Shown: positions 35,296 through 44,253, counted from the stretch's first letter. The stretch is 64,000 nt of DNA from an uncultured Oscillospiraceae bacterium (GCA_910578505.1 CAJTPV010000006.1:43841-107840); one strand, 5' to 3'. Notes: generated from the sequence alone by a model not told the origin. Program-made: numbers and translations.

Positions 35296-36378
35296 TTACT
35301 GGAGAACAAAATCCATAAACACCGGGTTGTGGTCGCTCCACCGGAATCCGGTATCCAGGACTTGGGCGTCCATCACGGCGACATTGTCCGAAACAATAAA
35401 CCCGTCCACTGTCACGCAGAACGTATCCGGCCCATAGGGGCGGTCGGAATTGCGGCAGGAGGGCGTGGGAGAGGCCGCGTCAAAGGGCGCGACAATCGTC
35501 AAGCCGTCCGGGATCATCTCCGCCGGAACCGGCTGCGCCCAAGTATACTCCGGGCCGCTTACGCCGAAAACCTCGCCGGAGTTTCCTAACAAATCCTTGT
35601 TGAAGTCCCCGCCCGCTATGGTCCAGTTCCCCTTTTCATACTCCGAGAGCATATCCGCAAACAGCATCTCCAGCTGTTCCTCCGCAATCTTACCATCAGA
35701 CGTATAGGCGGACAGGTGCAGCGCGTAGAGCACAAGCTCCCCCTTCTCCCCCGGTGCCGGGAGCCGCTGGACAGAATAGCAGCGGTCCAGGTCAACCAGC
35801 TTCATAACCCCGCGCTCAATGGGAAGCTGGCGGCGGAGGGCGGAGGCGATGGGGTACCTGGAAAACACGGCAATCCCAGCCCGATTGGCCCCGTGGGGTT
35901 CCAGCAGGGGCCAAAACAAAAAGGGGCTGTCATAATTCTGGGCAAAGGTCCCGTGCAAAAAATGCATCTGGGCGCACACCTGCGCCCACTGGTCCACATG
36001 GAAGCTCCGGGTCCCATCCACATCCACCTCCTGCAGCAGCAGGAAATCCGGGTCCAAACTGGCGGCCGCGCTGACCGCGCCGGCGACATTCTCCGCCACC
36101 GCCTCTGCGGAGCGTGCGCGGCTCTCCTTACCGCCGTCCATAAAAAAGCTGTAATCCGCGCTGTAAGCCCCAAAACCAATGTTATAGGAGGCAATTCGAT
36201 ATATCCCATGTTTTTTCAACCCAACATCCGACCCATCATCGTGGATCGTCTGGACCTCCAGCACCAGATTGTCCTCCACCCGGTACCAGGACAGGAACAC
36301 ATACGCCAAATATATCCCCATCACCAAAACGAAAACCAGCAAAACAGCCAACAAGCTCCTCCCTGCTCTTCTCACCAC
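35296..36378 (-). CDS. Membrane-anchored endonuclease/exonuclease/phosphatase-family protein
   Basis: 360 residues. Seen: one N-terminal membrane helix (about 9-31), then an extracytoplasmic EEP fold with YNIGFGAY, LLLQEVD (metal Glu), GGDFNKDL and the C-terminal SDHNPVFM catalytic His motif. All key acid and His residues are present, so it should be an active phosphodiesterase facing outward. Substrate could be extracellular nucleic acid, a phospholipid head group or a nucleotide sugar. No operon partner. Confidence 0.85.
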   Translation of the reverse strand: MVRRAGRSLLAVLLVFVLVMGIYLAYVFLSWYRVEDNLVLEVQTIHDDGSDVGLKKHGIYRIASYNIGFGAYSADYSFFMDGGKESRARSAEAVAENVAGAVSAAASLDPDFLLLQEVDVDGTRSFHVDQWAQVCAQMHFLHGTFAQNYDSPFLFWPLLEPHGANRAGIAVFSRYPIASALRRQLPIERGVMKLVDLDRCYSVQRLPAPGEKGELVLYALHLSAYTSDGKIAEEQLEMLFADMLSEYEKGNWTIAGGDFNKDLLGNSGEVFGVSGPEYTWAQPVPAEMIPDGLTIVAPFDAASPTPSCRNSDRPYGPDTFCVTVDGFIVSDNVAVMDAQVLDTGFRWSDHNPVFMDFVLQ

Positions 36379-36409
36379 AACGCCTGCTCCTCCTCACTAA
36401 AGTTTCGCT

Positions 36410-36457
36410 CAAGCCTTTTCAAAGGCTTGCGGGGGTGCAGGGGGCAGAGCCCCCTGC
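36410..36457. repeat. REP-like double hairpin
   Basis: Two adjacent perfect stems: CAAGCCTTT/AAAGGCTTG (36410-36418 and 36421-36429) and GCAGGGGGC/GCCCCCTGC (36437-36445 and 36449-36457). The type is common between genes in gut Clostridia, from memory. It may also end transcription of the U32 gene. Confidence 0.6.
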
Positions 36458-36460
36458 CAA

Positions 36461-37684
36461 CTAAGATTTTGCAGAGAGGTCCCGCGCTATGCGCAGGATG
36501 CTCCAGGGAGGAACGGAACAGGGCAGCTGCATGCGAAACAGCATCTGCGGGTTCCTGGGCTTCAGAAGAGGCGCGCCATCCATATCCTCCATAGGCGGCA
36601 CAACAAACGAGACCGGCTTAAAATCCGGGCCGACCACCTCCACCGTGTCCCCCGCGGAAAACTTATTGCGGAGCGTCAGCGTCCCCCAGCCTCCGCTGCC
36701 GCACTCCGTCACCAGCGCCACCACCTGCCATTGCCGAATATACCGGGAATTCTCATAATACTGCCCCGGCGGGCCATAATAAAACCCTGTGGCGTAATGC
36801 CGGTGGCTGACCCGCTCCACCTCATCCCGCCAGACCGGATCGACCGGACGGCCCGCCGCCACATCATCCAGCACGTGCCGGTACGCGCCCGTCACAATGG
36901 CCGCATAATAGGCGCTCTTGGCCCGGCCCTCGATCTTCAAACTGCTCAGCCCCACGTCTATCAAATCATCCACATGATCAATCATACACATATCCCGTGA
37001 ATTCATGATATACGTCCCCTTATCATCCTCAAACACCGGGAAAAACTCCCCCGGCCGCTTCTCCTCCATCAAATAATACTGATACCGGCAGGGCTGCGCG
37101 CAGGCGCCGCGGTTGCTGTCCCGTCCCGTCATATAATTCGACAGCAAGCAACGCCCGCTGTAGCTGACGCACATGGACCCATGCACAAAAGCCTCCAGCT
37201 CCAGCTCCGGCGGCGTCCTCTGCCGGATCTCCCGAATCTCCTCCAGGCTCAGCTCACGGGCCAGGATCACGCGGCTGGCTCCCAGCTCATACCAGGCCCT
37301 GGCCGCCTCATAATTGGCCACACTGGCCTGGGTGGACACATGACGCTCACAGCGGGGCGCATAGCGCCCCGCCAGTGTAAACGTCCCCAGATCCGCCGCA
37401 ATCAGCGCGTCCACGCCGGCGCTGTCCAGCAGCTCCAGCCACGCCGGCAGCGCCGCAGCCTCCGCATTGCGGGGCATGGTGTTGACCGTCACATGGACCC
37501 GGACGCCGCGCTCATGGGCAAAGCGGACCGCCTGGGGCAGCTCCTCGCGGGAAAAATTCCCCGCAAAGGAGCGCATCCCAAAGCTCTCGCCTGCCAGATA
37601 GACCGCGTCCGCGCCGTACAGCACCGCCATTTTCAGCCGTTCCATGTCCCCCGCAGGGGCCAGCAGCTCCGGTTTCTGTCTCAT
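36461..37684 (-). CDS. U32-family protein (TrhP-like, tRNA ho5U synthesis)
   Basis: 407 residues. Seen: KPELLAPAGDMERLKMAVLYGADAVYLAG at the start (the hallmark of collagenase-like U32 proteins), FVHGSMCVSYSGRCLLS with the conserved Cys set, and RGACAQPCRYQYY. The Cys pattern matches family members (TrhP/YrrN-YrrO, RlhA) that use prephenate to hydroxylate tRNA uridine-34 or 23S rRNA. In Bacillus trhP genes lie beside mltG (yrrL), as here, so tRNA modification is the better call; protease activity is historical. Confidence 0.85.
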   Translation of the reverse strand: MRQKPELLAPAGDMERLKMAVLYGADAVYLAGESFGMRSFAGNFSREELPQAVRFAHERGVRVHVTVNTMPRNAEAAALPAWLELLDSAGVDALIAADLGTFTLAGRYAPRCERHVSTQASVANYEAARAWYELGASRVILARELSLEEIREIRQRTPPELELEAFVHGSMCVSYSGRCLLSNYMTGRDSNRGACAQPCRYQYYLMEEKRPGEFFPVFEDDKGTYIMNSRDMCMIDHVDDLIDVGLSSLKIEGRAKSAYYAAIVTGAYRHVLDDVAAGRPVDPVWRDEVERVSHRHYATGFYYGPPGQYYENSRYIRQWQVVALVTECGSGGWGTLTLRNKFSAGDTVEVVGPDFKPVSFVVPPMEDMDGAPLLKPRNPQMLFRMQLPCSVPPWSILRIARDLSAKS

Positions 37685-37722
37685 CGCACTTCCATCTCCT
37701 CTATCGCTCTCCTGCCGTCCCC

Positions 37723-38943
37723 TCAGGACCCGGACACCTGGGCCACCGCCGCGTTGTGCTGGGCCAGCGTCTCATTGAAGATGTGCTTGCCATCCGCGCC
37801 GCGGACATAGAAATAGTAATTTGTCTGGGCCGGCTGCAGCGCCGCGCTGATAGACGCAATGCCCGGATTGGCGATCGGGGTAGGCGGCAGGCCCGCATTC
37901 CTGTAAAGGTTGTAGGGACTATCCAACTCCGTGTAATCCGCCTGCGTGATCTCCCGTCCGGCCGCATACACCAGCGCCGCGTCGATCTGCAGCAGATAAT
38001 TGGTTTCAGCGGCATTGGTCAGGCGGTTGTAAATGACAGACGCGATCTTATCCCGGTCCTCGCCGTCCGTCTCCTTCTCAATCAGCGAAGCAATCGTAAT
38101 AATACTCTTGAGATTGTACCCGGCATCCTGATAAACTGCAATCAGATCGGACAGATCATCATTATTATACACCTTATTTTCAAAGTTGTTCAGCATGGAG
38201 GTAAACGCCAGCTCGGCCCGGCCCCCCACATAGAAGTTATAGGTATCCGGGAACAGATATCCCTCCAGGCGGCTGATGCTGCCCAGGTTTTCGTTGTCAA
38301 TAAAGTCAAAGTCATCAAAGACATAATTCTCCGCGGTCTCCGTGAGCCCTTCCTTTGTTCCAACGCCGTTTTTCTCCATCAGGTCGATGATCTGCTGAAC
38401 CGTATAGCCCTCCGGAATGGTCAGCGTCACGGTCTCGGCGGAACCGCCGGCGGTGCGCATATTCCGGATCAGCGCCATATAGTCCATATTGGTGGTCAGC
38501 GTAAAGGTCCCCTGGGAAATCTTCGCGTCCGCCTTATAGACCCAGCAGAACAGGCGGAAAAACCAGGGGTATTCGATCAGCCCGTCCTCCTTCAGGGCCT
38601 TCGCCACCTTCGAGATATCATAGCAGGTAATCTCCTTGCCCTTTTCGTTGGTCCTGGTCTCGGAAACCCAATCCTCCGGGACCTCGAAGCTGACTTCCTT
38701 CGGCGTCTTGTTCAGCGCGGCAAAATCGTTGGCCAGCAGCCAGCCCACGCTGGCCAAAATGGCTGAAGACGCGCCCACAATAGCTATCCACAGCACCAGG
38801 CCCAGCAGGGGGTGCAGCCGCTTTTTTTTCTTCTTTCTCGGCTTGCTGGGTCCCTGCCCGGCGGGCGGGCGGGCGGTCTCAGGATGCTGGGGCATCTGGC
38901 GGGCATCCCAGCTTGTCGTATGGTAGCGATCCTCAGGATTCAT
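37723..38943 (-). CDS. mltG: Endolytic transglycosylase MltG
   Basis: Cuts nascent peptidoglycan to terminate glycan strands. 406 residues. Seen: cytosolic N-terminus with a KKKKKR patch, one helix (about 45-70), extracellular LysM-like part and the YceG domain with the catalytic Glu in SLIEKETDGEDRDKIASVIY, and a C-terminal GLPPTPIANPGIASI signature. The start at 38943 is chosen for AGGAGG nine bases upstream. Pairs with the U32 gene as in Bacillus. Confidence 0.94.
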   Translation of the reverse strand: MNPEDRYHTTSWDARQMPQHPETARPPAGQGPSKPRKKKKKRLHPLLGLVLWIAIVGASSAILASVGWLLANDFAALNKTPKEVSFEVPEDWVSETRTNEKGKEITCYDISKVAKALKEDGLIEYPWFFRLFCWVYKADAKISQGTFTLTTNMDYMALIRNMRTAGGSAETVTLTIPEGYTVQQIIDLMEKNGVGTKEGLTETAENYVFDDFDFIDNENLGSISRLEGYLFPDTYNFYVGGRAELAFTSMLNNFENKVYNNDDLSDLIAVYQDAGYNLKSIITIASLIEKETDGEDRDKIASVIYNRLTNAAETNYLLQIDAALVYAAGREITQADYTELDSPYNLYRNAGLPPTPIANPGIASISAALQPAQTNYYFYVRGADGKHIFNETLAQHNAAVAQVSGS

Positions 38944-39019
38944 AGGTGAACTCCTCCTTTTTTGCGTTGACAAAGAGAGGGACAGGTATCCCTCACAAAA
39001 AAATTTTTGTGGTCAAGCC

Positions 39020-39047
39020 GCATTTGGCCTCCCTCCATCATACTATT
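39020..39047 (+). promoter_or_regulatory. Possible mother-cell (sigma-E/K) promoter
   Basis: CATACTATT at 39039-39047 fits the -10 of sigma-E/K promoters; GCATTT (39020-39025) is a weak -35 at near-correct spacing. Based only on motif match. Confidence 0.3.
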
Positions 39048-39075
39048 GCTTAGGAAAGGAAACGAGGTGACAAAC

Positions 39076-39303
39076 ATGTGGAACAACGGTAACGACTGCG
39101 GCTGCCTGTGGATCATTCTGATCATCATCCTGCTGTGCTGCTGCGGCAACACCGGCGTGGGCGGCGTCAGCACCGGGCCCTGCAATTGTAATTGCAATAA
39201 CACCGGTGTGGGCGGCGTCAACACCGGGAACAACTGCAACTGCTGCCATCACTGCTGTTGCTGCTGCTGTACCGGCAACAATAACAGCGACTGCTGCTGC
39301 TGA
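39076..39303 (+). CDS. Small Cys-rich hydrophobic protein
   Basis: 75 residues with 20 Cys. Seen: a polar start (MWNNGNDCGC), one short hydrophobic helix LWIILIIILL, a CCC triplet, then two near-repeats of NTGVGGV followed by Cys-rich segments (PCNCNC; NCNCCHH), a run of six Cys and a terminal DCCC. GAGGTGA precedes the ATG and a good terminator follows, so the gene is real. I recognise no characterised family; some clostridial proteins carry the label 'high-cysteine' and several tiny hydrophobic proteins of this kind are spore-associated. Metal binding or disulfide-linked spore coat roles are guesses. Confidence 0.7.
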   Translation: MWNNGNDCGCLWIILIIILLCCCGNTGVGGVSTGPCNCNCNNTGVGGVNTGNNCNCCHHCCCCCCTGNNNSDCCC

Positions 39304-39314
39304 CAGGTACATAG

Positions 39315-39350
39315 GCATGGGGGGACGCGGGAGCGTCCCTCATGCTTTTT
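39315..39350 (+). terminator. Terminator of the Cys-rich gene
   Basis: GCATG-GGGGGACGC pairs with GCGTCC-CTCATGC around a GGGA loop, followed by TTTTT at 39346-39350. Its right arm overlaps the last codons of the convergent tmk gene. Confidence 0.75.
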
Positions 39351-40020
39351 CGCGCCCCAGCAGCGGCTGCACCAGCTCCCATACCTGGCTGTGAATGGCC
39401 TCCGGCGTGTGCAGCGCCAGTCCGTCGGCACAGTGCAGGATCCGCCAGCCCAGGGAGCGGGCGATGTCCCGCGCTGATTCCCGGCACTGCCGGAGATAGA
39501 GCGCATCCTGCTCGTGGATATCGGCCTTTGCGCCCGTCTCAACCTCCCGGCGCCGCAACAGCTCCTCGGACACCTCCGACGGCAGGTCCAGATAGATCAC
39601 CATATCCGGCTCCGGCAGGCCCAGCCGCCGGTATTCCAGGTCAAAGAGCCACTCCAGATAAACCTCCCGCTCCCCGGCCGGCAGCTTCGCGGCCTGGTGG
39701 ACGGCGTTGGAGGTGGTGTAGCGGTTGGCCAGAATCAGCCCGCCCGCCTCATAGAGCTCCCCCCAGTCCTCCCGATAGGAGGCATAGCGGTCCACCGCAT
39801 ACAGCACAGAGGCCCCATAGGCGCTGACATCCCCCGGCTTCGCCCCCAGGGCGCCGGTCAGGTACAGCCGGGCCGGTTCCGCAAAGGGATTGCCGTAGCG
39901 GGGGAAATCGATCTCATGAAAGCGGACGCCCTCCGCCGCAAAGCGCCGGGCCAGCAGACGGGCCTGGGTAGCTTTGCCTGCGCCGTCCGCGCCCTCAAAG
40001 ACAATCAGCTTCCCCTTCAT
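39340..40020 (-). CDS. tmk: Thymidylate kinase
   Basis: dTMP to dTDP kinase, 226 residues. Seen: KGKLIVFEGADGAGKATQAR at the N-terminus, FPRYGNPFAEPA, the DRYASYREDWG segment and NRYTTSNAVHQ. The Walker A reads GxxGAGKAT: the position after Lys is Ala with Thr following, where most kinases have Ser/Thr directly after Lys. The same GKAT form is, to my knowledge, frequent in clostridial Tmk. The start at 40020 overlaps the TagA-like stop (ATGA), so the two are coupled. Confidence 0.9.
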   Translation of the reverse strand: MKGKLIVFEGADGAGKATQARLLARRFAAEGVRFHEIDFPRYGNPFAEPARLYLTGALGAKPGDVSAYGASVLYAVDRYASYREDWGELYEAGGLILANRYTTSNAVHQAAKLPAGEREVYLEWLFDLEYRRLGLPEPDMVIYLDLPSEVSEELLRRREVETGAKADIHEQDALYLRQCRESARDIARSLGWRILHCADGLALHTPEAIHSQVWELVQPLLGREKA

Positions 40021-40739
40021 TTCCGCCTTCTCTTCTCCCCTGCCGTATGGAGCAGGAACAGGGGCAGCTTCATCATCCGGCCAATGCGGCTGGGATGCTT
40101 CGCCAGCCGGTGCAGCCACTCCAGGCCCAGCCGCTGGAAGACCTCCGGCGCGCGCTGCACCTCACCGGAAAACACATCCAGGCAGCCGCCCAGCCCCACC
40201 AGCAGCCTCGCACCGCTGGCCTCACCGTTGGCGCGCATCCATTTCTCCTGTTTCGGCGCGCCCAAACACACGAACACCACGTCCGCGCCGCTGGCGCGAA
40301 TCTCCTCCAGCACCGGGCCGTCCTCCTGGAAATATCCGTCATGGACCCCGGCAATTCTCAGACCGGGGTACTGCCTGCGCAGCCTCTCCCCCGCCTTTTC
40401 CGCCACGCCGGGCTTGGCCCCCAGCAGGAAAAGGGACTTGCCGTTCTGCGCCATCTGCGCCATCAGCCCCTGGGCAAAGCCGATGCCGGTGACCCGCCCC
40501 TTCAGCGGCGTGCCCAAAATCTTTGCTCCGTAGATGATGCCAATACCATCGGCCAGCACCAGGTCCGCGTTCCGCACGGCCTCCATGGCCTCCGGGTCCG
40601 CCCGGCAGACCTCCACGATCTCCGGATTCGGGGTGACCGCATAGTGGGCCCCTGGGGTATTCATCAGGCGCACGCCCTCGGATACCGCCTGCTCCGCGGT
40701 GATATTATCAAAGCCTACGCCCAGAATTTCAATCCGCAT
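40017..40739 (-). CDS. WecG/TagA/CpsF-family glycosyltransferase
   Basis: 240-residue membrane-associated glycosyltransferase (GT26). TagA adds ManNAc to lipid-linked GlcNAc in teichoic acid priming. Seen: YAVTPNPEIVE, DLVLADGIGIIYGAKILG (catalytic Asp), KSLFLLGAKPGV, and the C-terminal GLGGCLDVFSGEVQRAPE with LGLEWLHRL, which fixes family membership. It is coupled to tmk. It fits with the LCP proteins elsewhere in the window that attach such polymers to the wall. Confidence 0.9.
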   Translation of the reverse strand: MRIEILGVGFDNITAEQAVSEGVRLMNTPGAHYAVTPNPEIVEVCRADPEAMEAVRNADLVLADGIGIIYGAKILGTPLKGRVTGIGFAQGLMAQMAQNGKSLFLLGAKPGVAEKAGERLRRQYPGLRIAGVHDGYFQEDGPVLEEIRASGADVVFVCLGAPKQEKWMRANGEASGARLLVGLGGCLDVFSGEVQRAPEVFQRLGLEWLHRLAKHPSRIGRMMKLPLFLLHTAGEKRRRK

Positions 40740-40821
40740 ATACAGCCTCCTTCTTTTCTATCCCTGGCAGTATACCATATTTTTCTGCCCTTGTCCATCC
40801 TGGCGATTTAGAATCGTTTTT

Positions 40822-40849
40822 GAATGCGTAAACAAAGTATGAACGAAGC
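40822..40849. repeat. 28-bp conserved intergenic motif, copy B
   Basis: 25 of 28 bases match copy A at 20230-20257. It lies upstream of the TagA-like gene on the minus strand and runs into a 13-bp hairpin (40850-40862 with 40866-40878). Confidence 0.6.
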
Positions 40850-41024
40850 GCCGCCCGCGGACAGCGTCCGCAGGCGGCGAGGCATGGGAATCCAGTGCAG
40901 TCACACAACACAAATATCACAGGGGAACACAGGTGCATTTTACGGTTTACCTGGGACATCCGGCTTCACATCGGTGGCCAGCAGTCTCTTTTGCCCCTCC
41001 TTCGGAACAAAAGAGATTCTGGCC
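40850..41024. other. Two hairpins in the intergenic region
   Basis: A GC-rich stem (40850-40862 with 40866-40878, 12 of 13 paired) and a compound stem downstream of the helicase remnant (40976-40981 with 41019-41024; 40985-40993 with 41008-41016). The latter may be the old terminator of the helicase gene. Nothing else is evident between 40740 and 41034. Confidence 0.55.
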
Positions 41025-41034
41025 CCCTTCTGAA

Positions 41035-42938
41035 TTACTTCCTTGCTTTATCGCCGATGATATAAAACGCCTCTTTGGCCCGCGTAGCCGCCACGTTCAT
41101 CATATTCGGTTCACTCACGGCCCACCTGGCCGCGCCGCTGCTCTGCTGGTCCGCGCCGAGCACGAAAAATACAACCGGCGCCTCTTTTCCCTGAAACGTG
41201 TGGACGGTCCCAACGTTGGTGGGCTTGTCCTGATCGTCGTATCTGATGAAGTGAATTTCCTTCAGTCTTTTCGCAAGCTGACGCGCAACATTGGAAAACG
41301 GCGTGATCACATAGATCACATCCTTTTCCTTCTTATCCCCGATCTTTGGATTTTGCTCCATCAGCTCCTGAATCTTCCGCACAAGGAAGTCCCCCTGTTC
41401 GGCAACGTATTTATTATTCGCCTTTCCCCTGACGTCAAACCAGCCCGTTTTCCCGTCCTTCTCCACGCCCTGCACCATGTACCCGTCATAGGATATCACA
41501 TTGGAGATGGTAAACATGGGATACTGACATCTTCTATGGACCCAGAGCGGAATACCGATCCAGGAGTCCTCCGACTGCCCGTCCTGCTGTCGATAGAACC
41601 CATACTGGCTTGCCGCGTCCACCAGGGTCTGTGCGGACGCCGACGCGGATAAGTATTTTTCCGTCACCCCGAAATGCCTGCCCAGCATTCCCAGGGTATT
41701 GGAATCCAGCGTCAGGACCGGCTTGATCTGGGAGGGGTCCCCCACCACCATAACATGCCTGCTGCGATAGATGGCGCCCACAGCTGCCTGCGGCAGCGCC
41801 TGGCCCGCCTCGTCGATAAAGAGGTGTCCCAGGGTCTCCGTCCCCAGATTTCTGCACATCCGGGAAAAGCTGGCAAAGGTCGAGCTGATGACCGGAATCG
41901 CCAGATTTATCCAATTCCACGCCGCCTCGATCACAGACTTCTGCTCCAGATACTTCTCCTGCTGATTCCAAACACTGGCGGCTGTCCGCAGATGCGTTCT
42001 GTTTTCATAGAGGAACTGTTTTCGGACGCGGAGGGCCGCCAAAAACAATCGGGACTGCGCGACGCGATAGGACTGGTCGAACCACGGGTTGGACAGCTGC
42101 AAAGCGCCATACTCCTGCTTCATATCCAGCGGCTGTATAGCTCCCCCGGCTTTTGCATATTCCTGGACTTTTTCTCAAGACCGGCGATCCTGCCCTCTTC
42201 CCTTCTCCTCCAATCAGAAAAATTCTTTTGCAGGGCGGTCTGTTTTTCCACGCTCAGCCCCGCCTGACACCGGGCAGCCTCCGCGCGGCACTCGCTCGCC
42301 TGCCTGTCGTACGCCTCATCCTCGGCCCTCAGCTGGAGAAGCTGACCGGTAATCTCGGTCACTCGGTTCCTATAGTCCTCCTTGGCCTTTCTTCCGGCCC
42401 AAAAACATGGTTTCTGCATCCTCTCCAGACACAGCTCCAGACTGTTCCTGTTTTTTTGGGCAGTCTCCTTCCTGCTTATTACGTCCTCCAAACGGAGGCG
42501 CAGCTGCGACAGCTGCCGTGCGCAGGCCTGCCGGCTCTCCTCCAGCTTCCGCAGCTCTTCCCGCAGCTCCTTTTCCCTCCGCGCGGATTCTTTTTGATAG
42601 GAGACGCGGGCCTGCTCCAGCGCCTGCAGGCAATCCTGCCGGGCCCGGATGCTGTCTGCGGCGGCCTGCGTTTGAATCCGCAGCGCCCGGACCGCTTCAT
42701 ACTGCTGCAAAAACGCTTCGTATATGTCCTCATCCGGCTCGTATTCTTCCCACAAGTACTTCACAATGTGCTCGATTGTCGTGAGAATATTGTTCATATT
42801 GTCCGCCTTTCCACCCTCCAGTGAAAACGCGCCCCAAAGCTTCTCCTCCCCCTGTCTATAGTTTACTGCATCAGCGCATGATTTGCAAGTGCTGTGCAGC
42901 AGTATGGCCGCCTCCGGCATTCTTTCAGAAATTTGCAA
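41035..42938 (-). pseudogene. Decayed SF1 (Upf1/Dna2-like) helicase, frameshifted and N-terminally truncated
   Basis: Two frames carry parts of one large protein. 42120-42938 holds EEKLWGAFSLEGG followed by a long coiled coil; 41035-42123 holds motifs II (LFIDEAGQALPQA), III (VVGDPSQIKPV), V (GTVHTFQGKEAPV) and VI (NVAATRAKE). They join by a -1 shift: upstream YSRWI stops where the other frame reads PLDMKQEYGALQLSNPW, near a GGGGG run at about 42149. The Walker A half of the ATPase is missing altogether. So it is a fragment, not a working helicase. Intact relatives are large accessory helicases, sometimes in mobile or defence regions. Confidence 0.8.
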
Positions 42939-42955
42939 AATTTCTGATTTTCTTA

Positions 42956-42984
42956 TTGAGGAAGCGGAAATTGTGGTGTATAAT
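42956..42984 (+). promoter_or_regulatory. Promoter of pta
   Basis: TTGAGG (42956-42961) and perfect TATAAT (42979-42984), 17 bp apart. Confidence 0.85.
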
Positions 42985-43039
42985 GGAAAACAACGGGAGG
43001 CCTACGGCTCCCACCCAACAAAAATGGAGGAATTACGAC

Positions 43040-44053
43040 ATGTTTACCGCTCTTTTGAACAATCTGAAGGAAACCCGCCGCACCATCGTCTTCACCGAGG
43101 GCCCTGACGCCCGCATCCAGGAGGCCGCCGCCCGCCTGATGAAGGAGGACCTGATGGACGTGATCCTGGTGGGCAATGTGGACGAGGTGAAGGCCGCCGC
43201 TGAAAAGAACGGCTTTGACGTCTCCGGCGCAACGGTCCTGGATCCCGCCGCCTATGACGGTATGGACGAGATGGTCGCCAAGATGGTGGAGCTGCGCAAG
43301 GGCAAGATGAGCGAAGAGGACTGCCGCGCCGCCCTGCAGAAGGGCAACTACTTCGGCACCATGCTGGTGAAGATGGGCAAGGCCGACGCTCTGCTGGGCG
43401 GCGCCACCTATTCCACCGCCGACACCGTGCGCCCCGCCCTGCAGCTGATCAAGACCAAGCCCGGCGCGCACCTGGTCTCCTCCTGCTTCATCATGAAGCG
43501 CGACACCGGCGACGACGCCCTGAAGATGCTCTGCATGGGCGACTGCGCCATCAACATCTCCTATGAGGACAGCACCGACAAGGAGGGCAACGTCACCGTT
43601 TCCGCCGCCCAGAAGCTGGCCGAGGTGGCTGTGGAATCCGCCCGGACCGCCCAGTTCTTCGGCATTGACCCGAAGGTGGCCATGCTCAGCTTCTCCACCA
43701 AGGGCTCCGGCAAGGGTGCCACCGTGGGTCTCAGCGCCGCCGCCACCAAAGCGGCCCAGGAGATGGCCCCTGAGATGGCCATTGACGGCGAGATGCAGTT
43801 TGACGCCGCCGTCAGCCCCACTGTCGGCCAGCTGAAGTTCCCCGGCAGCAAGGTGGCCGGCTATGCCAACACCTTCGTTTTCCCCAACATTGAGGCCGGC
43901 AACATCGGCTACAAGATCGCCCAGCGTCTGGGCGGCTATGAGGCCTACGGCCCCATCCTCCAGGGCCTGAACGCCCCCATCAACGACCTCAGCCGCGGCT
44001 GCAACGCAGAGGAAGTCTACAAGATGGCCATCATCACCGCCGGCATGAAGTGA
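43040..44053 (+). CDS. pta: Phosphate acetyltransferase
   Basis: Converts acetyl-CoA and phosphate to acetyl phosphate in the acetate-forming fermentation route (reversible). 337 residues, the short clostridial form without regulatory N-terminal domain. Seen: TIVFTEGPDARIQEAAARL, GKADALLGGATYSTADTVRPALQ, VSSCFIMKR, MLSFSTKGSG and PTVGQLKFPGSKVAGYANTFVFPN spread along the chain. Codon use is strongly biased toward C/G-ending optimal codons, as in highly expressed genes. Start at 43040 has TGGAGG nine bases upstream. No ackA is adjacent. Confidence 0.97.
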   Translation: MFTALLNNLKETRRTIVFTEGPDARIQEAAARLMKEDLMDVILVGNVDEVKAAAEKNGFDVSGATVLDPAAYDGMDEMVAKMVELRKGKMSEEDCRAALQKGNYFGTMLVKMGKADALLGGATYSTADTVRPALQLIKTKPGAHLVSSCFIMKRDTGDDALKMLCMGDCAINISYEDSTDKEGNVTVSAAQKLAEVAVESARTAQFFGIDPKVAMLSFSTKGSGKGATVGLSAAATKAAQEMAPEMAIDGEMQFDAAVSPTVGQLKFPGSKVAGYANTFVFPNIEAGNIGYKIAQRLGGYEAYGPILQGLNAPINDLSRGCNAEEVYKMAIITAGMK

Positions 44054-44084
44054 TTCCGGCTGTGCAGCAGACCTGAGCAAAACC

Positions 44085-44126
44085 GCCTCCCCCTGCAAGA
44101 GACAGGCAGCCTTCGCAGGGGGAGGC
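44085..44126 (+). terminator. Terminator of pta
   Basis: Perfect 12-bp stem (44085-44096 with 44115-44126) followed by ATTTTC. Confidence 0.85.
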
Positions 44127-44158
44127 ATTTTCGGAGGCTTTTTCTGGAAAAATTCCTC

Positions 44159-44187
44159 TTGCATTCAGCACCTGGACATGGTATAAT
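44159..44187 (+). promoter_or_regulatory. Promoter upstream of alr
   Basis: TTGCAT (44159-44164) and perfect TATAAT (44182-44187), 17 bp apart. Transcript would carry a leader of about 130 bases. Confidence 0.75.
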
Positions 44188-44219
44188 AACCGCATCCATT
44201 CCGGAGTGTATCCGCGAAT

Positions 44220-44253
44220 AAACCCCCGAAGAGTCGAGGCTCTCCGGGGGTTT
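44220..44253 (+). promoter_or_regulatory. Leader hairpin in front of alr
   Basis: AAACCCCCG (44220-44228) pairs perfectly with CGGGGGTTT (44245-44253), and inner bases extend the stem. It lies about 27 bases after the expected start. No T run, so an attenuator, stabilising hairpin or small RNA are possible. Confidence 0.55.

Noticed and set aside
42120..42123. ATGA overlap as evidence of two coupled helicase genes
   Set aside because: The sequence just before the ATG continues in the downstream frame with PLDMKQEY, and motif I is missing; a frameshifted single gene explains it better.
42953..44164. 403-codon minus-strand frame opposite pta
   Set aside because: Gly/His/Leu-rich antisense product of a highly biased gene; pta has all family motifs, promoter and terminator.
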